Shown in pieces: positions 45,641 through 55,416 of a stretch of 64,000 nt of DNA (the stretch's first letter is position 1; each line of letters starts with the position of its first letter). Source of the stretch: Hongsoonwoonella zoysiae (lineage in GTDB: Bacteria > Pseudomonadota > Alphaproteobacteria > Rhizobiales > Stappiaceae). The stretch is taken from positions 1,741,736-1,805,735 of the forward strand of contig NZ_JABRXF010000001.1 of the NCBI RefSeq assembly GCF_013266695.1, given 5' to 3'. A program made the position numbers and the translations under genes. The notes under the pieces were generated by a model. That model was not told the origin of the DNA, ran no database searches, and saw only the letters and a list, made by a program, of their open reading frames with translations.

Positions 45641-47167
45641 ATGAACGATTTACTTACAAACATGGAATTTCCAGAAATATTTATTGGTTTCGTTGCGCCA
45701 ATCGGTGTTGATCTTGATGAAACCATTTCTGCTTTTGAAGCATATTTCTCTTCTTGCGATTATGATGTCGTAAAAATTAGAATCACAGATCATTTTGAAG
45801 AATATGCGGACCTAATTCCACCAATAGAAAAACTTAGTAATTCATCATTTGAGAAACGTTATCAAACTCATATTGCTTATGGAAATCAGCTTAGGAGAAA
45901 ATTTAACGATAATGCTATATTGGCATCCGCCGCGATATTCGAGATTGTTTCAAATAGAGATGAAATAAAAAGAAAAAGGAAAAAGGATAGGAGAAAAATT
46001 GATGATTTTACAAAGACGGTCTACCTAATTAGGCAGTTTAAACGCCAGGAAGAGGTTGAATTATTTAGGTCTGTTTATAGAGAAAATTTCTTTCAAGTCT
46101 CAGTATATTCTCGTAGAGGGGCGAGGGTCGATTACCTCTCACGAAGGATTGCTGAGAGTCGCGGATCGGCAAATATTACTGATTTTAGATCTATGGCAGA
46201 AGAGCTTGTTTCTATTGACGAAAATGAACGTGATAAATTTGGCCAAAAGGTAGGAAAAATTTTCCATGATGCAGATTTAATAATTAATTCAGATATTGCT
46301 GAGCCTGAGGTCTCATCGCAAGTCGAACGATTTTGTGAGTTACTATTTTCATCAAATGTAATTTCTCCAAGTAAACTGGAGTATGGAATGTTTGCAGCTA
46401 AGGCTGCAGCTCTTAGGACTCTTGATCTGTCACGTCAGGTTGGGGCGGCAATATTCTCCGCCAATGGAGAAATAATTTGTCTTGGTTCAAATGAGGTCCC
46501 TAAAGCGCTGGGTGGAACATACTGGGAGTCTGACGGAAAGATTGATGACAGGGACTATAAAAGAAAAAAAGACACCAATTATATTAGAAAGGTGGAGATT
46601 GTTCGCGAGGTATTAAAGGCCATATTGCCGAATGAAAATATTGAAGAATTAGTAAAATCAAAAAAAGTACAGGATTTACAAATTATGGATGCCTTAGAAT
46701 ATGGGCGAATTATACATGCGGAGATGGCGGCAATCTCAGATGCCGCTAGATTGGGGAGAGAGCTAAAAGATTCCATCCTTTATTGTACGACTTTTCCCTG
46801 TCATATGTGCGCAAGGCACATCGTATCTTCCGGAATTAAGAAGGTATATTTTCTAGAGCCTTATCCAAAAAGTTTGTCGGTTAATTTGCACACAGATTCA
46901 ATATCTTTTGAGGGAGAAGATAGAGGCGAATATAGCGAGTATCCGATGGTGGAGTTTTTACATTTTTATGGTGTAACTCCTAGAAGATACAGAGAGTTAT
47001 TCGAAAGAAGTAAGCGCAAAAATGATGACGGTATTTTGGAGTCATATATCAATAATCATAAGAGGCCAAATATAAACATAAAAACGCCAAACTACTCAGA
47101 ATATGAAGTTTTTATTCTCAATAATCTCAGAGCCGCTTGGAAGACAATAAGAAATGCAGAAGTGTAG
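45641..47167 (+). CDS. Anti-phage dCTP deaminase (AvcD/DCD type)
   Basis: A 508-residue two-domain protein. The N-terminal domain (1-220) resembles a P-loop kinase whose Walker A is degenerate (GFVAPIGVDLDE, no GKT lysine). The C-terminal part is a zinc deoxycytidylate deaminase: Zn ligands His359, Cys387 and Cys390 and catalytic Glu361 are visible as IIHAEMAAI and TFPCHMCARHI. This is the layout of the bacterial dCTP deaminases reported in 2022 as phage defence (AvcD, DCD). They empty the dCTP pool on infection; in Vibrio a small RNA upstream (AvcI) keeps the enzyme silent. Codon use is AT-rich (many AGA, ATA, TTA), unlike all neighbours, so it is probably transferred. GGAGGG lies nine bases before the ATG. 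Confidence 0.92.
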   Translation: MNDLLTNMEFPEIFIGFVAPIGVDLDETISAFEAYFSSCDYDVVKIRITDHFEEYADLIPPIEKLSNSSFEKRYQTHIAYGNQLRRKFNDNAILASAAIFEIVSNRDEIKRKRKKDRRKIDDFTKTVYLIRQFKRQEEVELFRSVYRENFFQVSVYSRRGARVDYLSRRIAESRGSANITDFRSMAEELVSIDENERDKFGQKVGKIFHDADLIINSDIAEPEVSSQVERFCELLFSSNVISPSKLEYGMFAAKAAALRTLDLSRQVGAAIFSANGEIICLGSNEVPKALGGTYWESDGKIDDRDYKRKKDTNYIRKVEIVREVLKAILPNENIEELVKSKKVQDLQIMDALEYGRIIHAEMAAISDAARLGRELKDSILYCTTFPCHMCARHIVSSGIKKVYFLEPYPKSLSVNLHTDSISFEGEDRGEYSEYPMVEFLHFYGVTPRRYRELFERSKRKNDDGILESYINNHKRPNINIKTPNYSEYEVFILNNLRAAWKTIRNAEV

Positions 47168-47181
47168 AATTACATCGGAAT

Positions 47182-50103
47182 TCACCTCCCCGCTCTCCCC
47201 GTCTTCTTCGGCCTGCCCCTGTGCCCTTTCTCCTCCTCGGAGCCGACACCGGGCCTTGCGCGAGGCAGGGGCACTTCCGTCCGTCCGACAGTCATCTCGT
47301 CCAGCGTATTCTTTCTTACCTTGCCGCTCACGGCCGCATCGGGCTCGCGCCCTGGCCTCCGCGAGGGCGCGCCATCAGGCGCGACGCCCGCTTGGGCTTG
47401 CGCGCTATCGCGCGATGAACGTCCCTTGCCGGGCACAGCCCCGCCGCCCTTCGCCTTCCGCTTGCCTGAAGCCCCTTCCAGCGTGCCGCCGGCGCCGAAT
47501 TTCCGCTCGCCTTTGTAGCCGCCGGTCTTGTCCTCGATCTGAGATTGCCTTGCCAGCGGATCGTCGGAGATCGCCAGTTCCGTCTCGCGCAGGCGCTTGA
47601 CCTCGTCGCGCAGCCGCGCCGCCGTCTCGAAGTCGAGGTCGGCCGCCGCCTCGCGCATCTTCTTCTCCAGGTCCTCGATATGCGCCTGAAGGTTGTGGCC
47701 GATCATGCCCTCCGCCGCCTCGGCCATTCCCTTGTCGACCGTGACGTGGTCCTGCTCGTAGACGCTTTCCATGATGTCGCCGATGGAGCGGCGCACGCTT
47801 TCCGGCGTGATGCCGTGTTCCACGTTATAGGCGACCTGCTTTTCGCGGCGGCGGTTCGTCTCGGCAATCGCGCGTTCCATCGATCCGGTGCGATGGTCGG
47901 CATAAAGGATCACGCGCCCGTCGACGTTTCGCGCCGCGCGGCCGATGGTCTGGATCAGCGAGGTTTCGGAGCGCAGGAAACCCTCCTTGTCGGCATCCAG
48001 AATGGCGACAAGCCCGCATTCGGGAATGTCCAGCCCCTCGCGCAAGAGGTTGATGCCCACCAGCACGTCGAACGCGCCGAGGCGAAGATCGCGGATGATC
48101 TCGATGCGCTCCAGCGTGTCGATGTCGGAGTGCATGTAGCGCACGCGCACGCCGTTTTCGTGCAGATATTCCGTCAGGTCCTCGGCCATGCGCTTGGTCA
48201 GGGTCGTGACCAGCGTGCGGTAGCCCTTCTGCGCCACCTCGCGCACCTCGCCCAAGAGGTCGTCCACCTGGGTGGAGGCGGGCCGCACGTCGATCTCCGG
48301 GTCGACAAGGCCTGTCGGGCGGATCACCTGTTCCGCGAAGACGCCGCCGGCCTCTTCCATCTCCCAGCCGCCGGGTGTGGCGGACACGGCGACGGTCTGC
48401 GGGCGCATGGCGTCCCACTCCTCGAAGCGCAGCGGGCGGTTATCCATGCAGGAGGGAAGGCGGAAGCCGTATTCGGCAAGTGTGGCCTTGCGGCGGAAGT
48501 CGCCCCGGTACATGCCGCCGATCTGCGGAATGGTGACATGGCTTTCATCGACGAAGACGATAGCGTTGTCCGGCAGGTATTCAAACAGCGTGGGCGGCGG
48601 TTCGCCCGGCGCGCGGCCCGTGAGATAGCGCGAATAGTTCTCGATGCCGGCGCAGGAGCCGGTCGCCTCCAGCATTTCAATGTCGAAGATCGTGCGCTGC
48701 TCCAGCCGCTGCGCCTCCAGCAGGCGGCCGTGGTTGTGCAGTTCCTCCAGCCGCTGCTTGAGTTCGGCCTTGATGGATTTGATCGCCTGGTTCAGCGTCG
48801 GCTTCGGCGTCACATAGTGCGAATTGGCGTAGATCTTGACCGACTTCATCTCGCCGGATTTTCTGCCCGTCAGCGGGTCGAACTCGGTGATCGCTTCCAC
48901 CTCGTCGCCGAAGAGGGACACACGCCAGGCCCGGTCCTCATAGTGCGCGGGGAAGATTTCCACCGTGTCGCCGCGCACGCGGAAAGATCCGCGCTGGAAG
49001 GCGGCGTCGTTGCGCTTGTACTGCAGCGCGACGAGGTCGGCGAGCAACTGGCGCTGGTCGATGCGCTCGCCCACCTCCAGCGCGAAGGTCATGGCGGTAT
49101 AGGTCTCCACCGAGCCGATACCGTAGATGCAGGAGACGGAAGCGACGATCACCACATCGTCGCGCTCCAGCAGCGCGCGCGTGGCGGAGTGGCGCATGCG
49201 GTCGATCTGCTCGTTGATCGAGCTTTCCTTCTCGATATAGGTGTCCGTGCGCGGGACGTAGGCTTCCGGCTGGTAATAGTCGTAGTAGGAAACGAAATAT
49301 TCCACCGCGTTATCGGGGAAGAAGTTCTTGAACTCGCCGTAGAGCTGGGCGGCCAGCGTCTTGTTGGGCGCCAGGATCAGGGCGGGGCGCTGCGTGCGCT
49401 CGATCACCTGCGCCATGGTGTAGGTCTTGCCGGAGCCGGTGACGCCCAGCAGCACCTGCGTCTTGTCCTGGTCCTTCAGCCCCTGCACGAGGTCGGCGAT
49501 GGCCGTCGGCTGGTCGCCCTTCGGCTCGTATTCGGAGGCGAGCACGAGGCGCACCCCGCCTTCGGATTTCTCGGGCCGCGGCGGGCGGTGCGGCGTCCAC
49601 GGCGTGCCGTCGCGGTGCAGCGGGTTGCCGTGCTCGATGAGGTCCGAAAGCGCCTTCACCGTTTCAGTGTGGCCGGTGGTGCCGTCGGAAAGTTCGGGCC
49701 GCTCCTTCTTTTTCTTCTTGTTGGCCTTGGTGTGTTTGGCCAGAAGCTCCTCGGCTTCTTCCAGCGAGACATCGAGCCCGGCGATCGGGTTCAGTCCGCC
49801 CGCCGCGCGCTCGCGCGGGCTGGAGCTGTCGCCCATGGAGGTGCCGCGCGCGGAGCGGGCAGGGGCTTTCTGCTTCTTCGGCTTTTCGGCGGTTTTGGGC
49901 TTCGCCTTTTTCGCCGGCTTGGGCGCGGCGTCCGTCGCGTCGGAAATCTCCTTCGCCCAGTCGGAAATGGAGCCGGACAGCGGCGCGCCGGAAAGCTCGC
50001 CCAGCGGCGCTTCGCCCAGGCCGTCGCCCGCGCGGGTTTCGCGCGCCTGCGGCAGGGTGTCTTCGCTCTCGGGATTCGTCGCTGGGGAGGGTCGCTTGGC
50101 CAT
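47182..50103 (-). CDS. uvrB: Excinuclease ABC subunit B, long form
   Basis: The helicase-like damage-verifying subunit of nucleotide excision repair. From the ATG at 50103 the product is 973 residues, against about 670 in E. coli. Landmarks: Walker A GVTGSGKT, the beta-hairpin [46 protein letters not shown] and the C-terminal UVR motif [28 protein letters not shown]. The extra length is a Lys/Ala-rich N-terminal extension of about 200 residues and a C-terminal tail of about 110, typical of Rhizobiales. No SOS box was recognised upstream. Confidence 0.96.
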   Translation of the reverse strand: MAKRPSPATNPESEDTLPQARETRAGDGLGEAPLGELSGAPLSGSISDWAKEISDATDAAPKPAKKAKPKTAEKPKKQKAPARSARGTSMGDSSSPRERAAGGLNPIAGLDVSLEEAEELLAKHTKANKKKKKERPELSDGTTGHTETVKALSDLIEHGNPLHRDGTPWTPHRPPRPEKSEGGVRLVLASEYEPKGDQPTAIADLVQGLKDQDKTQVLLGVTGSGKTYTMAQVIERTQRPALILAPNKTLAAQLYGEFKNFFPDNAVEYFVSYYDYYQPEAYVPRTDTYIEKESSINEQIDRMRHSATRALLERDDVVIVASVSCIYGIGSVETYTAMTFALEVGERIDQRQLLADLVALQYKRNDAAFQRGSFRVRGDTVEIFPAHYEDRAWRVSLFGDEVEAITEFDPLTGRKSGEMKSVKIYANSHYVTPKPTLNQAIKSIKAELKQRLEELHNHGRLLEAQRLEQRTIFDIEMLEATGSCAGIENYSRYLTGRAPGEPPPTLFEYLPDNAIVFVDESHVTIPQIGGMYRGDFRRKATLAEYGFRLPSCMDNRPLRFEEWDAMRPQTVAVSATPGGWEMEEAGGVFAEQVIRPTGLVDPEIDVRPASTQVDDLLGEVREVAQKGYRTLVTTLTKRMAEDLTEYLHENGVRVRYMHSDIDTLERIEIIRDLRLGAFDVLVGINLLREGLDIPECGLVAILDADKEGFLRSETSLIQTIGRAARNVDGRVILYADHRTGSMERAIAETNRRREKQVAYNVEHGITPESVRRSIGDIMESVYEQDHVTVDKGMAEAAEGMIGHNLQAHIEDLEKKMREAAADLDFETAARLRDEVKRLRETELAISDDPLARQSQIEDKTGGYKGERKFGAGGTLEGASGKRKAKGGGAVPGKGRSSRDSAQAQAGVAPDGAPSRRPGREPDAAVSGKVRKNTLDEMTVGRTEVPLPRARPGVGSEEEKGHRGRPKKTGRAGR

Positions 50104-50218
50104 GGCCGCAAATATGGATAATTCCATATCGTATGGAAACCCCGCGTTCGCCATTCGTCCCGCAATCCACCGTCCCTGCTGACACAACGGTGGCGGCAGG
50201 GGCGGTTGTGTTTCTTTT

Positions 50219-50761
50219 CTAGCGGCAGTAGGGGCCGGTGGTGTCCATCGCCTCCGCCGCGCCGTTCAGCGAAAACCGTCCGTAGGTCTCGAAAGGGCTT
50301 CCGTCCGGTGCCGCCTCCGGCAAAAGGTCGAACCGCAGTTCCAGGCTGTTGCCACTGCGCAGGGCGGCGGCCAGCGGCGGCGAGATCGGCGCAAGGTAGT
50401 TCTGCGCTTCCCGGCCTTCGGAGAAAAGCACCGTCGTCGCTTCCGCCCCGGCAGCGGCCAGCGGAAAGGCCTCGCCGTCGATCACGGCCAGCACCTTGCC
50501 GGGCAGATACTGGAATTCGCTGGTCTCGCCCGTGTCGGCGTGGAAGATCGGCCCGTCGTTTGCGGCATAGATTTCCAGCTTCATCTCGTCGGCGCATTGC
50601 ACGGCCAGCGCCACCATCGTCGAGTTCGTCTCCAGAACCCGCGTAAAGGCGGTGTCGCTCACCGTTTCCCAATCGCTTGCGGAGGCGGCGCTGGCGAATG
50701 TCGTCAGGCTTACGGCAAGGGCGAGGGAAAGCTTGAGGGCGGAGAGGCGGAAATGTTGCAT
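50219..50761 (-). CDS. Secreted protein of unknown function
   Basis: A 180-residue protein with a signal peptide ([30 protein letters not shown]). The mature part has a [14 protein letters not shown] segment and ends TTGPYC R with a terminal cysteine that could pair with the internal Cys. No family recognised. GGAA is eight bases before the ATG at 50761; earlier in-frame ATGs lack a site. Confidence 0.7.
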   Translation of the reverse strand: MQHFRLSALKLSLALAVSLTTFASAASASDWETVSDTAFTRVLETNSTMVALAVQCADEMKLEIYAANDGPIFHADTGETSEFQYLPGKVLAVIDGEAFPLAAAGAEATTVLFSEGREAQNYLAPISPPLAAALRSGNSLELRFDLLPEAAPDGSPFETYGRFSLNGAAEAMDTTGPYCR

Positions 50762-50896
50762 GGCCGGCTGTTCCGTGAAACGCATGCGGGGCATAACCTG
50801 TTTGCGGGCGCGTATCCGTTCTTGCAATTGACGTTAGTGTGAAACGCGAATGCGATTTCTTTGCGACGCCGGGAAATTTGGCGGAAAGGAAAAGGC

Positions 50897-51832
50897 ATGA
50901 ATTCTTCCGGTGTCTTTCCGCTTGGCGAGATTTCCCGCGCGCTTTCCGCCGCCGGGCTGGCGGATCGTGTCGGGGCGGATGACGTCTCGCCGCTCTCGGG
51001 CCTTACCAACCGCGTTTTCCGGGTCGATCTCCCCGAAGGCGCGGGTGTTGTCGTGCGCCTGCCGAGGCCGGAAACGGCCGGGCTCATCGACCGGCGGCGC
51101 GAATTGCATAACGCAAGGGAAGCTGAACGCGTCGGCATCGGGCCGCAGATCCTCCATGCCGATCCCGAAAGCGGCGTCATGGTCACGCGGCTGGTGGCGG
51201 GTGCGCGGGAGCTTGTCCCCGTCGCGGCGGGCCATGATATGTTGGCGCGCGTCGGCGCCGCCTTCGCCCGGTTGCATCGCTCGGGCGCTGTGTTCGAGGG
51301 GCGGCTCGATCCCTTCGCCCTGATCTCGGATGCGGCTGCGCGCCTGCCCGGTCTCGATTCCGCCTGGCGCGGTCTGGTCGCCGACGTGGTGGCACTTCGG
51401 GGTGGTGATGTAACGTATGGGAAGGAGTTGGCGCCCTGCCACTGCGATCCGGTGCCCGGCAACGTCCTCGAAAGGCGCCCTGAAAGCCATGAGGGAATTA
51501 AAGATACCCCTTTCGGAACCTTTTCCGACCCTTCCGGAATTCTCCTGGTGGACTGGGAATATTCGGCGATGGCCGATCCCGCCTGGGATCTCGCCTATTT
51601 CGCGCTGGAGGCGGAGCTTTGCGAAAATTCGCTGGTTCATCTGCTCGAAGGTTACGGCGGCGGCGCGGGGATGGGTCAAAGGGTCGCCCGAATGAAGCCG
51701 GTCTGTGACTGCCTGTCGGGCCTCTGGGCGCTCGAGCAATTTCACGCCGGAAATTCCGCAACGGATTTCCATACTTACGCGGAAAAACGCCTTGATCGCG
51801 CAAATCGGGCACTGGCGGCGCTCAGCGGCTGA
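50897..51832 (+). CDS. Choline kinase-like phosphotransferase (APH family)
   Basis: A 311-residue kinase-fold protein: LSGLTNRVFRVDL (ATP loop), VVVRLPRPETAG, the catalytic loop CHCDPVPGNVLE near residue 180 (HxDxxxxN) and the metal-binding ILLVDWEYSAMADPAWDLAYF near residue 215. The set matches choline/ethanolamine and related small-molecule kinases. Choline is a fair guess for a rhizobial with phosphatidylcholine synthesis but is not proven. It overlaps the next convergent gene by 11 bases. Confidence 0.88.
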   Translation: MNSSGVFPLGEISRALSAAGLADRVGADDVSPLSGLTNRVFRVDLPEGAGVVVRLPRPETAGLIDRRRELHNAREAERVGIGPQILHADPESGVMVTRLVAGARELVPVAAGHDMLARVGAAFARLHRSGAVFEGRLDPFALISDAAARLPGLDSAWRGLVADVVALRGGDVTYGKELAPCHCDPVPGNVLERRPESHEGIKDTPFGTFSDPSGILLVDWEYSAMADPAWDLAYFALEAELCENSLVHLLEGYGGGAGMGQRVARMKPVCDCLSGLWALEQFHAGNSATDFHTYAEKRLDRANRALAALSG

Positions 51833-52808
51833 ATTCGCGCGCCTCGCACATGGCGTAAGTGTCGCGCATCCGCGTCGTCAGCCGGTCGTCCTGCGGGTTC
51901 GCCAGCAGCCCGACCCATGTTCCTTCGTTCTTCATCGTATTGAGGGTGCAGCGGCAAATTTTCTTGCAATCAGCATCGTCATGCGAAACCGAGCAGGACA
52001 TCCGGCAATTGTCGGTAAAGTCGATCTCCGCCGGGGAATTTGTCAGTCCCAGCGCGATCATGGACCAGACGAGGCCGTACAGCAGGGGCTGGTGCAGCAG
52101 ATAGACGGCAAGTGAGTGCCGCCCTGCGAAGGCGAACCCTCGCCAAACCACATTGCGCGCCTGCCATCTTGCGAGAAAGTCGAATAACCCGAAGGACTTG
52201 CCGATCCTGGCAAGCGCAATGCCGGTCAGCACGAACCCGAACCAGGGGACCATCGGAACATAATCGACCGCCGGCGGCGGGGCGGTGGCAAGCCCGGTCC
52301 AGAGCAGCGCCGGGTCGTTGAAGACCTCGGCCCGCGCCCAGAACGGCATCGAAAACACGAATGCCGTCGCCGCGACGGCACCGAAAATCGGGAACCTCAA
52401 AAACGGCAGCGCGAGCAGGCTCGAAAGCGCGATGCAATGCAGGATGCCGAAGCGCACGAACTGGTCGCCAAGCGCATACCAGGTGCCGATCGTCACGGCG
52501 CCGGCGGCAAGCGCGATCTTGCCGAAGCGGATGAAAATCGCCTTCCAGCGGAAGGATCTGGCGTGCGCGAGCACCAGGCTGACGCCCACCAGAAAAATAA
52601 AGCTTGCCGCGATCGCGACCGCGAAAGTCCGCCATCCCGCGCCGCGCGCTACGTCCCAGTCGACCAGGCGGAACCAGAACAGGTCCCACGACAGGTGGTA
52701 GATGGCCATGGCCAGCAGGGCGAGCCCGCGCGCGATATCGACAGCGTCGATCCGGCTTTTCTTTCCGGCGGTTGAATTTCGCACGCTGGCGTATGTGGTC
52801 TGGTCCAT
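51822..52808 (-). CDS. DUF1624 / heparan-alpha-glucosaminide acetyltransferase-like membrane protein
   Basis: A 328-residue protein with about eight helices starting with the family motif RIDAVDIARGLALLAMAIYHLSWDLFWF. LGDQFVRFGILHCIALSSLLALPFLRF and AGRHSLAVYLLHQPLLYG are also typical. The C-terminal 50 residues are soluble and hold seven cysteines (CRMSCSVSHDDADCKKICRCTL), a dense cluster not usual for the family. It may transfer acyl groups to a periplasmic glycan; unproven. Confidence 0.85.
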   Translation of the reverse strand: MDQTTYASVRNSTAGKKSRIDAVDIARGLALLAMAIYHLSWDLFWFRLVDWDVARGAGWRTFAVAIAASFIFLVGVSLVLAHARSFRWKAIFIRFGKIALAAGAVTIGTWYALGDQFVRFGILHCIALSSLLALPFLRFPIFGAVAATAFVFSMPFWARAEVFNDPALLWTGLATAPPPAVDYVPMVPWFGFVLTGIALARIGKSFGLFDFLARWQARNVVWRGFAFAGRHSLAVYLLHQPLLYGLVWSMIALGLTNSPAEIDFTDNCRMSCSVSHDDADCKKICRCTLNTMKNEGTWVGLLANPQDDRLTTRMRDTYAMCEAREFSR

Positions 52809-53151
52809 GGCCTCACATTTGCCGTGGGGCTGCGGTCCGTGCCACGGCAGTTATTTAAAGGGTAATTGGCTTCTTCCGGACACTCCAACCGAAAAGCGGC
52901 ATGATCTGGACGGCGACGGTCGACAGGAGAATTAAACCACAGCCGTTCACGCCGGGGACAGATAACCGGTCGCCCGGGAGAAGCGCGCGTAAAACGGCGG
53001 CGAAGACGGATTTTGAAAAGAGGAAAAGCACCGTTCCGGCGGGCCGCGGGATTCGAACATTGATATGCCCGATTACCCGGAGGCGTTCAGCAAAAGATAA
53101 ACCGGCCGAGCGTCCTAGAGGACCTATGGAACGGGGATGAAGCCGGAATCG
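52809..53151. other. Intergenic region without a recognised gene
   Basis: 343 bases with several short GC-rich palindromes. GGGATTCGAAC at about 53048 resembles a tRNA T-loop on the minus strand but no complete tRNA fold can be drawn. Confidence 0.4.
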
Positions 53152-53280
53152 TTACGGAAAGCCGATGAAGAGGATGAACACGACGACCGAGGCAAGGAAC
53201 GTCGCCTTGAAGGCGAGCGGCCAGGGTGAAGGCTTGACGACGGTGAACATGTCCTGTTCGGTCCGATCCGCAAGGCTCAT
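53152..53280 (-). CDS. Small single-helix membrane protein, 42 residues
   Basis: A 43-codon ORF too short for usual lists. Product MSLADRTEQDMFTVVKPSPW followed by a helix-forming hydrophobic stretch (ATFLASVVVFILFIGFP at the end), so an N-in, C-membrane anchor. AGGAGA lies five bases before the ATG. No family recognised. It is flanked by non-coding DNA on both sides and could be a stress or respiratory-chain accessory peptide (guess). Confidence 0.55.
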   Translation of the reverse strand: MSLADRTEQDMFTVVKPSPWPLAFKATFLASVVVFILFIGFP

Positions 53281-53522
53281 GACGGTCTCCTGGAAGACTT
53301 GTGGAAGCCGAACGATTAGGAATTATGGTTACCAATTCGTAAATAACGCTCACGACACACTCACGCGTTATCCCGAAGTTTTGAGCGATCGAGATCGGAT
53401 ATTCGTGAATTTTTTGAGGCTTGTTGCGTAAAGGACACGCTACGGCCGATGAAAACCAGCCATCGCGACGATGTGCCGCAACGGCGCCGGCTTTAAGGTC
53501 GGGGTCGGCTGATTCGCCGGGT

Positions 53523-53933
53523 TCAGAGATCGAGCGTATCCAGGCCCGCCTCCAGGTAGTCCGCCAGCAGCGGCATTCCCAAAAGGTATTTCGCGGTCGG
53601 CCCCACTGCGCGTTCGCGGGCGTCCTCAATGGCCTGTTCGAAGTCGCCTGAATCGTAGTCGCCGCGCCCGACCCAGCAGATGGCGACGAGTTCGGCCGCC
53701 TCGTCGACGTTGAGATCCTCGATCAGTTCGCGCAGTTCCTCTTCGGAGAGGTCTTCGCTTTCCTCCTCCGCAAGCCCGTCATGGGCGTGGGTGTCGCTCA
53801 ACGAATCGCTGTCGAATTCGATCTCGCCGTCGTGTCCGTCCTCCAGGCTTTCGTCCACGCCCGAATAGGCGCCACGCGCCTTGTTGATCAGCATGCGCAC
53901 CGTTTCCGGCGAAATGGACAGGTCGACCGCCAT
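53523..53933 (-). CDS. DUF3775 domain protein
   Basis: A 136-residue very acidic protein (SISPETVRMLINKARGAYSGVDES, then a run of Glu/Asp, then EDLNVDEAAELVAICWVGRGDYD). This fits DUF3775, a Rhizobiales family of unknown function. GGAG is seven bases before the ATG at 53933. Confidence 0.78.
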   Translation of the reverse strand: MAVDLSISPETVRMLINKARGAYSGVDESLEDGHDGEIEFDSDSLSDTHAHDGLAEEESEDLSEEELRELIEDLNVDEAAELVAICWVGRGDYDSGDFEQAIEDARERAVGPTAKYLLGMPLLADYLEAGLDTLDL

Positions 53934-54146
53934 GGCCACACTCCTCATTCGAGATGACAATCATCTCGTATCGATGAAATTTGCGCAATCGTCGGCATGT
54001 TCCGGCGTTGGCGCCTTGCCGAACCGTGCATAGCCCAAAGAAGAAACAAGGCCTTGATCGAACGCAAGGAGGGGACGTGCAGGATCGTTCCCGGAATCAT
54101 TTTCCGGGGAAACGATCCGCCAGGCGCGCAGTGTCCGGGGGCAGCG

Positions 54147-54524
54147 CTATTGCAGGAAAGTCATGCGCTGATGGTCGAGCGGGGTGTCGGCGGAGCCTTT
54201 TTCCTGCTGCCGTGCGGCTTCGCGGATGACCGGGTGGCGGCGCTGGAACTTGCGGACTGCTATCGGGCGGGCTTCGGATTTTGGCGCTATAGGGGGCGCT
54301 GCCGTCTCCGGAAGATCGGAAACGGCAGCGCCAACCGGGGTCCCGGTTTCCGTCGGCGAAGAACCGGATTCGGCCCCGCCGCTGGCGCCGGACAGCGATT
54401 GGCCGAACAGCGCGATAGCCAGCGCAAGACCAAGGCCAAGCGCGATGGCAATGGAAAGGTGACGGCCCGTGCGCGGGCTGTCGGCGCCGACGTGAAAGTC
54501 GTTTCGTTGTATCTGCGAATTCAT
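54147..54524 (-). CDS. Membrane-anchored small protein, hypothetical
   Basis: A 125-residue protein with one central helix (LSIAIALGLGLALAIALFG at about 23-41), a Pro/Ser/Ala-rich middle and a basic end. Operon-like with the gene starting 54805 (17-base gap). Function unknown. Confidence 0.6.
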   Translation of the reverse strand: MNSQIQRNDFHVGADSPRTGRHLSIAIALGLGLALAIALFGQSLSGASGGAESGSSPTETGTPVGAAVSDLPETAAPPIAPKSEARPIAVRKFQRRHPVIREAARQQEKGSADTPLDHQRMTFLQ

Positions 54525-54541
54525 GACCTGGTGATGCTGTC

Positions 54542-54805
54542 TTAGCGAAAGCGATCCTGGCTGCGGCGGGCAGCGGCACGGAGGCTTTTCGTCAGATGGC
54601 GGGCCAATACGGCGCTCAACGTCAACATTGCCGAAAAGGCGATGCTGATAATGCCGATGGCCCAGTCTTCGCCGAGGCTGAGCGGCCCGGCCCGGGCGCT
54701 CGACGCCAGCAATGCCGGCGGCAACGCGGCTGCAATGGCGAATGCGGAATAGCGCAAAATGGCGCGAAATTTCTGCAATGCGGTTTTTTCAGTTTTGTCG
54801 ACCAT
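54542..54805 (-). CDS. Small two-helix membrane protein, hypothetical
   Basis: An 87-residue protein with two hydrophobic segments (about 16-35 and 50-68) and a basic end (RRSQDRFR). GGGGAG lies eight bases upstream of the ATG at 54805; a GTG at 54808 is an alternative. No family recognised. Confidence 0.6.
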   Translation of the reverse strand: MVDKTEKTALQKFRAILRYSAFAIAAALPPALLASSARAGPLSLGEDWAIGIISIAFSAMLTLSAVLARHLTKSLRAAARRSQDRFR

Positions 54806-55416
54806 CACCGTTACTCCCCAACCAGGTCACGGACGCATAAATAGGGTTGAAATGGTATGAGCGGATTTGTTCGGATACGAGGCGCAAACCTGCGGGAAAC
54901 CATCCGATTTTCAAAGGGTTGCAACGACGTTGCCGGGCAAATCCGACATATCCTGAAAGGACGCGAAAACGGCTTCGACCTGCTTTGTCGAAGCGCTTGA
55001 CCGGTTGGCAAACCCGCTCTGCGCGCTTCTCCTTGCATCTCTTTGCCGTTTGTTGTGCCATTCCAGCCTTATTTATGAGCGTGTGCCCTAACCGGCATTG
55101 GCTCCATGCGGCGCACATTCGCTGCCGAAAAGGACGGTTCGATGCCCGCAATCGGGCGGGGGCGGTGTGATTTCGTGGAGAGTTTGTGGCGAGCTAACGC
55201 AACGATATCTGCAGCCGACGCGCGGAACGGACGAAAATGCAATCGAACCTCTTTACCGCTTTTTCATCGCTTGCAGGCACTCTTGGCACAAAATCGCCCG
55301 AACTGGAGAAGGATCGGGAAGCGTCTTGAAAAATCGGGAACGGAGCGACTTCCGCTGCCGGCCCGAGTTACTTTCGGACCGAATATCCCGGCGCCTTGCG
55401 AGTATGCGGTAGACCC
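54806..55416. other. Intergenic region before the PAS-domain gene
   Basis: 611 bases without a convincing gene; several ORFs occur but look like random frames. A hairpin CTTCGAC / GTCGAAG lies near 54981-55002. Promoter and leader of the PAS gene should be here. Confidence 0.4.

Noticed and set aside
47545-50121. Plus-strand ORF of 858 codons antisense to uvrB
   Set aside because: It is the shadow frame of a GC-rich coding strand; it lacks domain motifs and has the His/Arg/Leu composition typical of such shadows.
53030-53110. tRNA-like T-loop GGGATTCGAAC on the minus strand
   Set aside because: The flanking bases do not pair to form a T-arm, and no anticodon arm, D-arm or CCA context can be drawn.
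54847-55170. 107-codon ORF in the gap before the PAS gene
   Set aside because: Composition is arginine-rich and random; no ribosome site and no domain.
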